Origin: Arenibacter troitsensis
GTDB lineage: Bacteria; Bacteroidota; Bacteroidia; Flavobacteriales; Flavobacteriaceae
NCBI RefSeq assembly: GCF_900177645.1
Contig: NZ_FXAO01000003.1
Location: forward strand, 1-64,000
Direction of reading: 5' to 3'
DNA length: 64,000 bases
The notes under the pieces are model-generated. The model saw only the letters and a list, made by a program, of their open reading frames with translations. It had not been told where the DNA came from and searched no databases. Shown here one piece after another: positions 9,925 through 18,785 of this stretch; the first letter of the stretch is position 1, and every line of letters starts with the position of its first letter. The position numbers and the translations under genes were made by a program.

Positions 9925-9952
9925 AAAAGTACTCTTAGGAGTACTTTTTTTA
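9925..9952 (+). terminator. rho-independent terminator after the CocE-type hydrolase
   Basis: A perfect 10-bp stem (9925-9934 with 9939-9948) around a TTAG loop, followed by a T run. It lies 23 bases after the hydrolase stop and before the penicillin acylase gene, separating the two transcription units. Confidence 0.8.
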
Positions 9953-9992
9953 TATCCTGAATTGCCCTACCTTTAATCTAAAATGCATAAGT

Positions 9993-12389
9993 GTGAAAGT
10001 ATTTAAGAAGCTGAGCTGGATAGTTTTGGGTATTGTCGCAATAATGGCTCTGAGTAGTGCCATTTATGTGTACACCCATACCCCGGAATATGTCGGCAAC
10101 ATTGAAACGGATAAATTGAGTAAGAAGGTAGAAGTTTACTTTGACACCTATGGTATACCCCATATCTATGCAGAAAAAGAAGAAGATGCCCTAAGATCAC
10201 TGGGTTATGTCCATGCCCAGGACAGATTATGGCAAATGGAATTGCTTAGAAGGATTTCAATAGGTGGACTTTCCGAGGTTTTTGGGGAGGACATGATTAA
10301 GACGGATAAATTCTTTCTGTCCTTGGGAATCGATGATGCCTCGCAAAAAACGGTGGAAAATGTTTCCAAAGATAACCCTATGGTAGTGCTTAGCCAGGCA
10401 TATTTGGATGGAATCAATCAATTCATTGCAGAAGGGCCAACACCCATAGAATTTCATCTTACTGGTTTGGAAAAAACTCCTTTTACTCTTAAGGACATCT
10501 ATAATACCGTGGGATATATGGCCTTTAGTTTTGCCATGGCCCATAAAACCGACCCTTTACTAACGAACATTAAGAACCAATTGGGGCCAGCCTATCTAGC
10601 GGATTTGGAAATAGGTGTTAATCCTAAAAGTACTTTGATCAAAAACTATAAACCCAGCATTCGCGATTCCATCAAAAATGATATTGCCGGCTTGGTTTCA
10701 GAGGTATTGAAAGATTTTCCTGTTCCTCAGTTCGAAGGAAGCAATAGTTGGGTAATAGCACCGAATAAAACCAAAAACGGCAAGGTTATTTTGGCCAATG
10801 ACCCCCATATTGGTTTTGCACAACCCTCAGTATGGTATGAAGCCCATGTAAATGCCCCCAACTATGAAAAATACGGCTATCATCTTGCTGGGGTACCTTT
10901 TCCTTTATTGGGACATGATCGAAAATTGGCCTACGGACTTACCATGTTCGAAAACGATGATATAGATTTTTACTATGAAGAAGAGAAACCAAATGACAGC
11001 AGCTTTTACAAAACCAGTGCGGGGTGGAAAAAATATGAGCTGGTCACCAAAACCATAAAGGTAAAAGGGGAGGACGACCTTAGTTTTACCTTCAAGAAAA
11101 CCCATCATGGTCCCATTCTCAATGGAATAGCCGATCAGGTAATGGATCAGCGTCCTATAGCCATGTCTTGGATCTACACCAAATTGGAAAACAAGGTAAT
11201 GGATGCCCTTTATGGCATGTCTCATGCCCAAAATTTATCAGAATTCAAAGAAGCCCTGCCGGATATTCATGCCCCGGGATTAAATATTATCTACGGCGAT
11301 GCCGTGGGCAATGTGGGGTGGTTTGCAACAGCTAAACTGTACCAATTGCCGGACAGTACCGATACTAAATTTATTCTGGAAGGAAGTACGGGAATGGATG
11401 AACCCATTCGATATTTGGACTTTTCCGAAAACCCCATGGCCATCAATCCCTCATGGAACTTTGTTTACTCTGCCAATAATCCGCCCGATTCCATCAACGG
11501 AAAATTTTACCCTGGATATTACTTGCCAGAGAATAGGGCCAAAAGGATAGTAGCCTTGTTGGAACCTAAAAATGACTGGGATAGGGAAGCTGTTCAGCAA
11601 ATGTTATTGGATGCCACCTCTGGTGTAAATGCCAAAGTGGTCACCAATTTGGCTAAAAGTATGGAAGTAAAGGAAATGACGGAGGCACAGATCAGCGTTT
11701 TGGACAAAATGAATGTTTGGGACGGGAACAATCAACTACATCAAATAGAACCTACCGTATATCACCGCTGGATCTATTTCTTGCTAAAAAACACCTTCGA
11801 GGACGAATTGGGCCCCCAGATGTTCCAGCAAATGTTGGATACCCATTTCCACAAACGACTTATAGCTCCCATGGCCGCAAAAGATGATTCGGTTTGGTGG
11901 GATGATGTAAACACCCCGGATAGTGTTGAAACAAAAAATGTAGTGGTTAACCTCTCTTTCAGACAAGCATTTCAGTCGTTGGAGGAAGATCTTGGCGGAG
12001 AACCCAACAAATGGACTTGGAATAAGGTACATACATTGGAACATGGGCATCCTATAGGACAGATCAAGGCACTAAGATCATTTTTTAATGTTGGACCTTT
12101 CCCTATTTCAGGGACAAGGGAGGTAATCAACAATATGTATTTCAAATATGACGACACCGGTTTATACCCGGCAACCTCAGGTCCCTCTACAAGGCGGGTT
12201 ATAGATTTCTCCGATATCGAAAATAGCACTAGTATACTACCAACTGGTCAGTCCGGGAATCCTTTCAGTGAGCATTATGAAGATCAGGCAGAAATGTACA
12301 ATCAGGGCAAATTTCGAAAAATGATGATGAACAAGGAAGAGATTATCAAAACGCAGAAATCGATGTTGGTATTTGAACCTAAAAAATAA
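9993..12389 (+). CDS. penicillin acylase family protein (Ntn hydrolase)
   Basis: 798 residues. One hydrophobic N-terminal segment (about residues 8-28) acts as signal or anchor. The chain has the penicillin amidase order: alpha part with GYVHAQDRLWQMELLRR, a spacer, then the N-terminal nucleophile at the autocleavage point EGSNSWVIAP (Ser250), followed by ILANDPHIGF. Periplasmic enzymes of this family deacylate penicillins, acyl-homoserine lactones or other amides. Start is a GTG at 9993. It stands alone downstream of a terminator. Substrate is unknown. Confidence 0.88.
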   Translation: MKVFKKLSWIVLGIVAIMALSSAIYVYTHTPEYVGNIETDKLSKKVEVYFDTYGIPHIYAEKEEDALRSLGYVHAQDRLWQMELLRRISIGGLSEVFGEDMIKTDKFFLSLGIDDASQKTVENVSKDNPMVVLSQAYLDGINQFIAEGPTPIEFHLTGLEKTPFTLKDIYNTVGYMAFSFAMAHKTDPLLTNIKNQLGPAYLADLEIGVNPKSTLIKNYKPSIRDSIKNDIAGLVSEVLKDFPVPQFEGSNSWVIAPNKTKNGKVILANDPHIGFAQPSVWYEAHVNAPNYEKYGYHLAGVPFPLLGHDRKLAYGLTMFENDDIDFYYEEEKPNDSSFYKTSAGWKKYELVTKTIKVKGEDDLSFTFKKTHHGPILNGIADQVMDQRPIAMSWIYTKLENKVMDALYGMSHAQNLSEFKEALPDIHAPGLNIIYGDAVGNVGWFATAKLYQLPDSTDTKFILEGSTGMDEPIRYLDFSENPMAINPSWNFVYSANNPPDSINGKFYPGYYLPENRAKRIVALLEPKNDWDREAVQQMLLDATSGVNAKVVTNLAKSMEVKEMTEAQISVLDKMNVWDGNNQLHQIEPTVYHRWIYFLLKNTFEDELGPQMFQQMLDTHFHKRLIAPMAAKDDSVWWDDVNTPDSVETKNVVVNLSFRQAFQSLEEDLGGEPNKWTWNKVHTLEHGHPIGQIKALRSFFNVGPFPISGTREVINNMYFKYDDTGLYPATSGPSTRRVIDFSDIENSTSILPTGQSGNPFSEHYEDQAEMYNQGKFRKMMMNKEEIIKTQKSMLVFEPKK

Positions 12390-12565
12390 GCTGTCAACGA
12401 CAGTGGCCAAATTACTGTAGAATATTAAGCATTAATATCAATCTGGCCATGGAGTATTGATTCCAACCTTATTTTTAAAAAAGCTGCCAATACCCTATAA
12501 ATTAGCCTATTATCAACACCCAAAAATTTATTTTATTTGTTTACATTTAGACAAATAACAAGTAA

Positions 12566-14014
12566 ATGCTTACAAAAGTTTATGGCAGTGCGGTTTTTGG
12601 GGTAGAGGCTACTACCATCACGGTTGAAGTAAATATCGACAAAGGCATTGGATACCATTTAGTGGGTCTGCCCGATAATGCCATAAAGGAGAGCAATTAC
12701 CGTATAGCGGCTGCATTACAGAACAATGGCTACAAAATACCCGGAAAAAAAATAACCATCAATATGGCACCCGCCGATCTTCGCAAAGAAGGTTCTGCCT
12801 ATGACCTTACCCTGGCCCTGGGTATCCTGGCCGCCTCCAATCAGATTAAATCGGAATCCATAGAAAAGTACATCATTATGGGCGAGCTTTCACTGGACGG
12901 GAGTTTGCAACCCATAAAGGGAGCATTGCCCATAGCCATTAAAGCCAAGGAAGAGGGATTCCAAGGGTTTATTTTACCCAGTGAAAATGCAAGGGAAGCC
13001 GCTATAGTAGACGATCTGGAAGTGTACGGGATAGACAATATTAAAGAGGTGATGGACTTCTTTGATAAGGGTACCCCCTTGGAACAGACGATAATAGACA
13101 CTAAAGAAGAATTTTATAAAAACCTGGATTTCCCTGAATTCGATTTTTCCGACGTAAAGGGGCAGGAGAGCATAAAACGCTGTATGGAAATAGCCGCTGC
13201 GGGCGGACATAACATTATCCTTATAGGTCCACCAGGGGCAGGGAAGACCATGTTGGCCAAACGCCTACCTTCCATTTTGCCCCCCATGACCTTGCACGAA
13301 GCCTTGGAGACTACCAAAATTCACTCCGTGGTAGGGAAGATCAAGAATATGGGCCTTATGAACCAAAGACCCTTTCGTAGCCCACATCACACTATTTCGG
13401 ATGTCGCCCTTGTCGGTGGCGGAGCCTATCCCCAACCCGGGGAAATATCATTGAGCCATAACGGAGTTTTATTTTTGGATGAATTACCAGAATTTAAAAG
13501 AGGTGTCCTTGAGGTTATGAGACAACCCTTGGAAGACCGGGAAGTAACTATTTCCAGGGCACGGTTTACCGTAACCTATCCCAGCAGTTTTATGTTGGTA
13601 GCCAGTATGAATCCAAGTCCAGGGGGATATTTTAACGATCCGAATGCCCCGGTAACCTCTTCCCCAGCTGAGATGCAACGTTATTTGAGTAAGATTTCCG
13701 GTCCTCTGTTAGATCGAATCGACATACACATAGAAGTAACACCGGTGCCGTTTGAAAAGTTGTCAGAGGAGCGTAAAGGGGAGGGTAGTGTTGAAATACG
13801 GAAGCGGGTTACGGCCGCCAGGGAAATTCAGACCCAACGATTTTCTGACTTGGAGAACGTACATTACAATGCCCAGATGAACACCAAACAAATCCGGAAA
13901 TATTGTATCATGGACGACGCCTCCAAGGAATTGCTAAAAAATGCCATGGAGCGCTTAAACCTATCGGCCAGGGCCTATGACCGCATTTTGAATAACACTC
14001 TACTTCACATATAG
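12566..14014 (+). CDS. yifB: YifB/ComM family Mg-chelatase-like AAA ATPase, 3' end displaced by an inserted element
   Basis: 482 residues: an N-terminal Lon-protease-like (ChlI) domain, then AAA+ with Walker A GPPGAGKTMLAKRLPS, Walker B VLFLDELPEF and the family's RPFRSPHHTISD. ComM homologues are hexameric branch-migration helicases for natural transformation. The family C-terminus should continue SARAYDRIL-K-V-[AS]-R-T-I-A-D-L; here the frame departs after Leu475 into NNTLLHI and stops. The missing 36 residues are encoded at 26,359-26,469, and joining the pieces gives 511 residues, the usual length. So this is a real yifB interrupted by the 12.37-kb element. Whether the truncated product works is unknown. 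Confidence 0.92.
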   Translation: MLTKVYGSAVFGVEATTITVEVNIDKGIGYHLVGLPDNAIKESNYRIAAALQNNGYKIPGKKITINMAPADLRKEGSAYDLTLALGILAASNQIKSESIEKYIIMGELSLDGSLQPIKGALPIAIKAKEEGFQGFILPSENAREAAIVDDLEVYGIDNIKEVMDFFDKGTPLEQTIIDTKEEFYKNLDFPEFDFSDVKGQESIKRCMEIAAAGGHNIILIGPPGAGKTMLAKRLPSILPPMTLHEALETTKIHSVVGKIKNMGLMNQRPFRSPHHTISDVALVGGGAYPQPGEISLSHNGVLFLDELPEFKRGVLEVMRQPLEDREVTISRARFTVTYPSSFMLVASMNPSPGGYFNDPNAPVTSSPAEMQRYLSKISGPLLDRIDIHIEVTPVPFEKLSEERKGEGSVEIRKRVTAAREIQTQRFSDLENVHYNAQMNTKQIRKYCIMDDASKELLKNAMERLNLSARAYDRILNNTLLHI

Positions 14015-14016
14015 TC
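13981..14016 (+). other. attL: left junction of the integrative element in yifB
   Basis: yifB coding sequence ends at the AA of 13991-13992. Eleven bases inside the element starts TTCACATAT (14004-14012). The right junction has the inverse of this 9-mer at the same 11-base distance from its AA core. Over the 25 bases next to the core the two element arms match at 17 positions as inverted repeats. This is the layout of a large serine integrase attP split into attL and attR. Confidence 0.85.
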
Positions 14017-14164
14017 CATTGAAACCCCTGTAAACATTGAGATTTTTAAGGATTTGTAATTGTCATAATCATAAACAACCTTTTTGATGAAATAATTGTA
14101 TTCCTTATTAGTTATCTACAATACAAAAACGACTTAATACTTTTTAATAAAAATTTTAATATTT

Positions 14165-14443
14165 ATGAGCGACAAAAACAAATTATCATTGGATGAATTA
14201 AAACTAAAATCAATTGAACAAATTGATTTTAAAAGGCTGTTGGATGATATTCTAGAAGGATTCGATGAAGAGAAAACTGACCAAATGTTAAAAGATGAAA
14301 AAGAAGCAATATTATCCGTTAAAGATACTGAATGTCCTAATTGTCAAGCCAAAATCATTAGTGTTTTTGTTGGTTCAAAATGTAATAGCGCACTACCTTA
14401 TACAAAGGAATTATGGGATGCCCTCAATAAATTCACTCATTAA
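14165..14443 (+). CDS. hypothetical protein with a CPNC motif
   Basis: 92 residues, not recognised. The N-terminal half is charged and helical. The C-terminal half has TECPNCQAK and, further on, GSKCNSAL, so three cysteines that might form an incomplete metal site. It is the first gene inside attL, read inward, and is followed by a rho-independent terminator at 14,491. Its position resembles cargo or regulatory genes next to attachment sites, but no function can be assigned. Confidence 0.6.
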   Translation: MSDKNKLSLDELKLKSIEQIDFKRLLDDILEGFDEEKTDQMLKDEKEAILSVKDTECPNCQAKIISVFVGSKCNSALPYTKELWDALNKFTH

Positions 14444-14490
14444 ATTATAATGATTTAATCGATAAAGAAAACAAAGGTAAATACAGTTTA

Positions 14491-14522
14491 AACCTCATTA
14501 TTAATTTAATGAGGTTTTTTTG
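14491..14522 (+). terminator. rho-independent terminator
   Basis: A 10-bp perfect stem (14491-14500 with 14507-14516) with a short AT loop, followed by a run of Ts. It lies 48 bases after the 92-residue gene and before the resolvase gene. Confidence 0.75.
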
Positions 14523-14603
14523 TTTAATACACTCTAAATCAGTAGTTTAAACGATATCTCCTATGTATATTTAAGGTCTAATATAAATCTAAACCTTAAT
14601 AGC

Positions 14604-15245
14604 ATGAAAAAAGCAATATCCAAAATCGAAGCTCTAATCACAGTTAAAAAAGCAAAATACATAAGAGTATCATCCATAGAGCAAAACATTGATAGACAGC
14701 GTGAAACTGCGCCAGACGTTAGACTATATGAAGATAGGATTTCGGGATTGATTCCATTTAACGAAAGACCATCAGGAAGACGTCTAATCAAAGACATTGA
14801 AGAGGGTAAAATCAATTACGTAATCATCCATTCCATAGATAGGCTAGGGCGAAACGTTGTTGATATGCAGAAGCAGTTAAATTGGTTTATTGAAAATGGG
14901 GTGCAAATATTTGCCGAGAATATTAGAATGGAGTTGTTAAATGAGGATGGTACAATGAACAGTATCGCCAAAATGATTATTGACCTACTTGGTTCGGTTG
15001 CAGGTTTGGAAATTGAAGCTATCAAGGAGAGACAAAATCAGGGAATTAAAATCGCTAAAATCAAAGGCGTATATAAGGGCAGAAAGGTTGGTGCCATTAT
15101 GAATGATGAAGATTATCTAACTCGTCATAAAGACGTTGTAGAGCTTCTCAAAGATGGTTTATCCATGAATAAAATATCCAAGTATACCAAGAAGGCTTTT
15201 GTTACTGTTAAGGCTGTAAAATTGAGAATGGCAGAGGTGGCTTAG
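14604..15245 (+). CDS. small serine recombinase (resolvase/invertase family)
   Basis: 213 residues. The catalytic N-terminal domain starts KYIRVSSIEQNIDRQR with the nucleophile Ser at about 23, and has IIHSIDRLGRNVVDMQ, the conserved Arg-containing helix of resolvases. A long helix E (residues 130-155) leads to a C-terminal helix-turn-helix with DGLSMNKISKYTKKA. This is the Tn3-resolvase/Hin layout. It may resolve dimers or invert or regulate DNA within the element; the directly repeated structured sequences near 24.5-24.75 kb are possible sites, though no match was shown. The main integrase is the larger protein at 24,753. Confidence 0.85.
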   Translation: MKKAISKIEALITVKKAKYIRVSSIEQNIDRQRETAPDVRLYEDRISGLIPFNERPSGRRLIKDIEEGKINYVIIHSIDRLGRNVVDMQKQLNWFIENGVQIFAENIRMELLNEDGTMNSIAKMIIDLLGSVAGLEIEAIKERQNQGIKIAKIKGVYKGRKVGAIMNDEDYLTRHKDVVELLKDGLSMNKISKYTKKAFVTVKAVKLRMAEVA

Positions 15246-15251
15246 TAGGGT

Positions 15252-16958
15252 TTAAAATCTGAATAGTTTATCATCCTGAGATAATTCAATAATTTTATTA
15301 TCCTCAATAATGTTTATCTGTTCAATATCACCAGAAAATTTATCTCTCAAAACTGCAACAATATATTGTCCATCAATTTCATTCGCCAATTCATTGATAA
15401 TCATGAGTTGATTAATTGAGACATCTTCAGTACTATCATGAAGCACAAATTTCGGTGCAACTATGTGATTTTCATCACAAAATTTAATATAAGCTAAGTC
15501 GAATGCTGCAATTTGTCCTTTCTTTTTGCCACCACCTACATTCGCATCAATATTATTTATACTGAATTTATAATTGCCATTTATCTTATCATAGCTTGCG
15601 TAGAATTCTTCATCATACAATGCTTTTGAAAAACTTTTGAAGATTAAATTGAAGGATTGTAAATTTTCTTCAAGACTGGGTTCCAATTCTTCTAATTTAG
15701 CATTAATATCTTTCAGCCTTTCTGATTTTTCTTCTATTGATTTATTAAGCTCAATAACTTGACTATGTCGTTCTTCTTTACTTCCTTTTAATTCGTACTT
15801 TTTATTCAGTTCCATAATTAACTCATCATAATCTGAAATCTTAAAAATTTTGTTTAACACCAGACTTAATTCCTTCTCACGCGTCATTTTAGTCCTCAAT
15901 TTCCTCCTATTGATCACAATACTTTCAGTAACTACCGGAATATCTTTAGAAAGAAATTGGATTTTACTATCTATCATAGAGTTATGAAAGACCAAAACGT
16001 CTTCAAATCGTTTCTGAAGTTCTGGAATATACAATTTTGCTTCATCATATATATCTCTTATAGCATTAACATCATAAGAATTTTTACTATTCTTTAATTC
16101 CTCTAAATTTTCATTAATAAGTTTTAATTTAGTTTCGTGATATCCCAAATTTGCGGACAATTTTGCGATATCATATCTTAACTCATTCAGTTCAGTAATA
16201 TCTTTCTCTTGGCTTTGACTAATATTAAAATCTTCTTTTTCTTTAGTTAATCTTTTAATATCATTTCTGATTATACTTAAAGCCTGTTTAAGAGAACTTT
16301 CTGAATTACCGTCTTCGGTTATCCTTTTAAATACATCTTTTTCAGAGTTTAATTTAGATTCTAACCATGATTTTTCTGTAATTAATTCAGGGGATAAGGA
16401 GATGCCAAACAAAAATAAATGAACTGATTCGTAAGTGGCATCTGTTGTTGAAGTATGGAGATATCTAAGGGTATTAGACATCTTGTGTGGGGTATTTCTA
16501 ATAAATTTGGAAATCAAATATCTGAATGATGGCTTATTGTTCTTGTTATCAAACAAAATATGATTTAGTTTTTCTAAAAAATCTGACTTGATTAAAATCT
16601 TATCATTTATAGAATATAATTTCCTCCTTCTTGAAAGAAAATTCCGTTTAAGGATATATTCATTATTTCCACTTGAATCTATTATGGATAATTCAATAAT
16701 AAAGTTGTTTACTTCCAAATAGGATTTTAATTCTGTATTACGGTTTCCTCTGAATTCAGTATCTGAATATATGTCTGTACCTTCGGAACCCAAGCAGTAA
16801 TCTATTAATCTTAAAATAGTTGTTTTGCCTACATTATTACCAGATTCAGTACCCATGGTAAAAGGTGTAATGTCAACTATAAAATTAGCTCCCTTTTTGA
16901 AGACAATATTTCTAATTTGTTCAGAGCCTTTGAATATTTTTAAGTAATTTATATACAC
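15252..16958 (-). CDS. ABC-3C-type SMC-like ATPase (DUF2326 family)
   Basis: 568 residues. Walker A-like SGNNVGKTTILR at about residues 39-50, a long coiled-coil-rich middle (about 190-440), then a C-terminal ABC-like half with GGGKKKGQIAAFDLAYI in the signature position and PKFVLHDST as Walker B strand. This is the SMC/RecN-like arrangement of DUF2326 proteins, the ATPase of ABC-three-component conflict systems. The Walker B strand ends HDS rather than the usual D-E. It is last in a four-gene minus-strand operon (17,948 to 15,252), overlapping the 76-residue gene by 10 bases. Family call good, system call inferred from context. Confidence 0.75.
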   Translation of the reverse strand: MYINYLKIFKGSEQIRNIVFKKGANFIVDITPFTMGTESGNNVGKTTILRLIDYCLGSEGTDIYSDTEFRGNRNTELKSYLEVNNFIIELSIIDSSGNNEYILKRNFLSRRRKLYSINDKILIKSDFLEKLNHILFDNKNNKPSFRYLISKFIRNTPHKMSNTLRYLHTSTTDATYESVHLFLFGISLSPELITEKSWLESKLNSEKDVFKRITEDGNSESSLKQALSIIRNDIKRLTKEKEDFNISQSQEKDITELNELRYDIAKLSANLGYHETKLKLINENLEELKNSKNSYDVNAIRDIYDEAKLYIPELQKRFEDVLVFHNSMIDSKIQFLSKDIPVVTESIVINRRKLRTKMTREKELSLVLNKIFKISDYDELIMELNKKYELKGSKEERHSQVIELNKSIEEKSERLKDINAKLEELEPSLEENLQSFNLIFKSFSKALYDEEFYASYDKINGNYKFSINNIDANVGGGKKKGQIAAFDLAYIKFCDENHIVAPKFVLHDSTEDVSINQLMIINELANEIDGQYIVAVLRDKFSGDIEQINIIEDNKIIELSQDDKLFRF

Positions 16959-17179
16959 CTTATTATAGTTCCCTTTTTATCATTTTCTATTAAACCCGAA
17001 AGATATAACCAATCTAATGAATAAGTGTACAGTACAAAAGTTACTTTAACATATTCATTTAATTTATCGAACAACAAAATTAAATCCAACCTATTTTCAA
17101 ATCTGTGAAGGATTTTTAAAATTTCACTTCCTAGGTAATATAAGTTCTTATCAGGTGCTATATTATTACTAACTATCAA
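16949..17179 (-). CDS. ABC-3C middle component-like small protein
   Basis: 76 residues with the pattern PDKNLYYLGSEILKIL at the start and SLDWLYLSGLIENDKKG at the end. A short two-helix N-terminus and a winged-helix-like C-terminus with an L-[FY]-x-x-G-x-I-E turn match the small middle component (type 6 as I remember it) of ABC-three-component systems. Position between the C-terminal-domain protein (2 bases upstream) and the ATPase (10-base overlap) is the usual one. The start is an ATG and the tight packing indicates translational coupling. Assignment rests on pattern memory, not a search. Confidence 0.6.
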   Translation of the reverse strand: MIVSNNIAPDKNLYYLGSEILKILHRFENRLDLILLFDKLNEYVKVTFVLYTYSLDWLYLSGLIENDKKGTIIRCI

Positions 17180-17181
17180 AT

Positions 17182-17730
17182 TTAAAATTTAGGGTTTTCA
17201 AGAATTTTACAATTGAAAAAAGCATCTCCAATAATTATTTCAAGTGCCATTTCCATATCTTCTATAGAAATCTCATTATCAAAATTGATTGATTCATATA
17301 ATTGGTCGATTAAAATAGTAAGTACTTTTTCGATAACATAATCGCCTTTTTTTGAAATAGCACCTAATATGCTATCGTGCGAATTCTCTAATATTAATTG
17401 GCCTGTTATATCGAGATATTTGCGATGGACCAGTTTCATTATTCTATCTCTAATATTTGGATTTGTCTCACTAATAATTTCATATGTATCGTGGATTAAA
17501 GAAGAATAAAAAGCATAATCAGTTATAATTCTTTTATATATTATTACATTATTGTGTTCAATCTTTTCTTCAATCTCAAAGGGCAAAATACGTCCTGTAT
17601 CTGAAGTATCTTCCAAAGGTATTTTAGCCACTTCATTAACAACGGTAGCCAAATAACTTGGATTCTTTGCCATTCTATAAAAATAGTTTATTCCTCCATG
17701 ATTGGTTCCAACTGTTATTCTTCTTGCCAT
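17182..17730 (-). CDS. ABC-3C C-terminal-domain protein with an N-terminal TVGxNxGGIN motif
   Basis: 182 residues. From about residue 50, EIEEKIEHNNV, YKRIITDYAFYSS, RKYLDITGQLI and DMEMALEIIIGDAFFNCKI follow the pattern of the conserved C-terminal domain of ABC-3C effectors. In many such proteins this domain is fused to a nuclease or other toxic domain; here only about 45 residues precede it. Residues 5-16 read ITVGTNHGGINY, matching 8 of 12 positions of the C-terminal motif of the adjacent membrane protein (VTVGNNSGGINV). I infer a sensor or adaptor that recruits that protein. Five bases separate the two genes. Confidence 0.65.
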   Translation of the reverse strand: MARRITVGTNHGGINYFYRMAKNPSYLATVVNEVAKIPLEDTSDTGRILPFEIEEKIEHNNVIIYKRIITDYAFYSSLIHDTYEIISETNPNIRDRIMKLVHRKYLDITGQLILENSHDSILGAISKKGDYVIEKVLTILIDQLYESINFDNEISIEDMEMALEIIIGDAFFNCKILENPKF

Positions 17731-17735
17731 TATTA

Positions 17736-17948
17736 CTATTTACCTACATTAATACCACCTGAATTGTTTCCAACAGTAACTCCGCCATCACCTGAAGTCA
17801 AAGTTGTTGAAGTATTATTTATAGTATTAATCTGCTTTTTTAGTTTTTCCTTGCCTAAATATTGAAAAACTGCAATTATAACGGAAACTAAGCCAAAGAA
17901 CCAACCTGACCATAATATAAAATCTTCCATAAGGTATAATTTTATCAA
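17736..17948 (-). CDS. small single-span membrane protein with C-terminal RHIM/amyloid-like motif (candidate effector)
   Basis: 70 residues (64 if the Met at residue 7 is used). One membrane span at about residues 10-31, then KEKLKK, which by the positive-inside rule puts the C-terminus in the cytoplasm. A Thr/Ser/Gly/Asn-rich tail ends with VTVGNNSGGINVGK (57-70). The V-x-V-G-x-N core resembles the RHIM tetrad and bacterial amyloid signalling motifs, and the same motif opens the next protein in the operon. It is the first gene of the ABC-3C-like operon. A membrane-damaging effector triggered by templated assembly is a hypothesis; a simple membrane anchor is an alternative. Confidence 0.6.
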   Translation of the reverse strand: MIKLYLMEDFILWSGWFFGLVSVIIAVFQYLGKEKLKKQINTINNTSTTLTSGDGGVTVGNNSGGINVGK

Positions 17949-18052
17949 AAATAGGTTATATTATTGATTTTCAAATTTCAATATAGCAAAAATTTCCTTG
18001 TTTCTGAGTATTGTCGTAGGTACATGTATATAGAATTAGAAACTTCTACTTT

Positions 18053-18652
18053 TTAAAGTTGTTTGTTTGTTTCCTCCAATACCTTTACCATCATTTCAGC
18101 CTTAAATAGCTCCTCCTTTAATTGATTATTCTCCTTTTGTAATTCATCCGTTCTCGTTTTATCCTCAATTATATTTACATCATATGGGAGATTGGGACTA
18201 GATATTACCGAATAGGCACTAATACCAATTGCAAAGAGTGCTACAATAATTGAAATAATAGCCCAATTGCGTGCAGAATTAGCAGATTTAACGGATTGCT
18301 GTAGTTCCTGAAAATCTAAGTATTGTTTTGAAGCTTCACCGTTAAGGAACCATTTTTGATTTAAGTGGCCATATAAATGTGGGTCAACATTTTTTTTATG
18401 ATAGGTGGAACCTTTGGAATTACCCCTCAAAAACTCTCGAAAAAAATAGGATATATTTTGGCTAGCACCTCTTGAATATAACATATTCATAGCGCTAAAG
18501 TTCTTAAGGAACCAAATAAAAAATGTTTGTTCGGCTTCCATTGCAAAGACTTTATCAGGAGTTCCGTGTAGTTGATAAACCAAATCAAAATAGGTAATAC
18601 CATTCTCCTCATTTGCTAGACCAATTTCCATTGCCTTTATATATCTATTCAT
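18053..18652 (-). CDS. unknown membrane protein with N-terminal globular domain and C-terminal coiled coil
   Basis: 199 residues, not recognised. Residues 1-60 look like a small helical domain starting with an NGITYFDLVYQLHG helix-turn-helix-like stretch. One strong membrane span lies at about residues 129-150 (NWAIISIIVALFAIGISAY), followed by a charged heptad-rich coiled coil to the end. Position just upstream of the ABC-3C-like operon, same strand, 104 bases away, suggests it may be expressed with it. It could be an accessory component of the same system or a separate gene of the element. Confidence 0.6.
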   Translation of the reverse strand: MNRYIKAMEIGLANEENGITYFDLVYQLHGTPDKVFAMEAEQTFFIWFLKNFSAMNMLYSRGASQNISYFFREFLRGNSKGSTYHKKNVDPHLYGHLNQKWFLNGEASKQYLDFQELQQSVKSANSARNWAIISIIVALFAIGISAYSVISSPNLPYDVNIIEDKTRTDELQKENNQLKEELFKAEMMVKVLEETNKQL

Positions 18653-18785
18653 TGTGATTGAATTTGGTGTTAACCAAAAATAGAAAATATTGTTTTACCC
18701 CTTATTACCTTCAGAATTTCCTATTCAATAAATATTTATATTAGAAGATTAAAATGAGAGCTGTTCAGGACCGAAAATTAACTTA

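Noticed and set aside
12391-12403. CTGTC-AAC-GACAG hairpin after the penicillin acylase as terminator
   Set aside because: Stem is only 5 bp and there is no T run.
14604-15245. The small resolvase as the element's integrase
   Set aside because: It lacks the recombinase and zinc-ribbon domains of large serine integrases, and the larger protein lies right at attR.
17683-17775. Shared TVGxNxGGIN motif as a trivial DNA duplication
   Set aside because: The DNA of the two motif copies is similar but differs at many third and other positions while protein identity is kept at 8 of 12, so it is at least old; duplication as origin is possible and does not exclude function.
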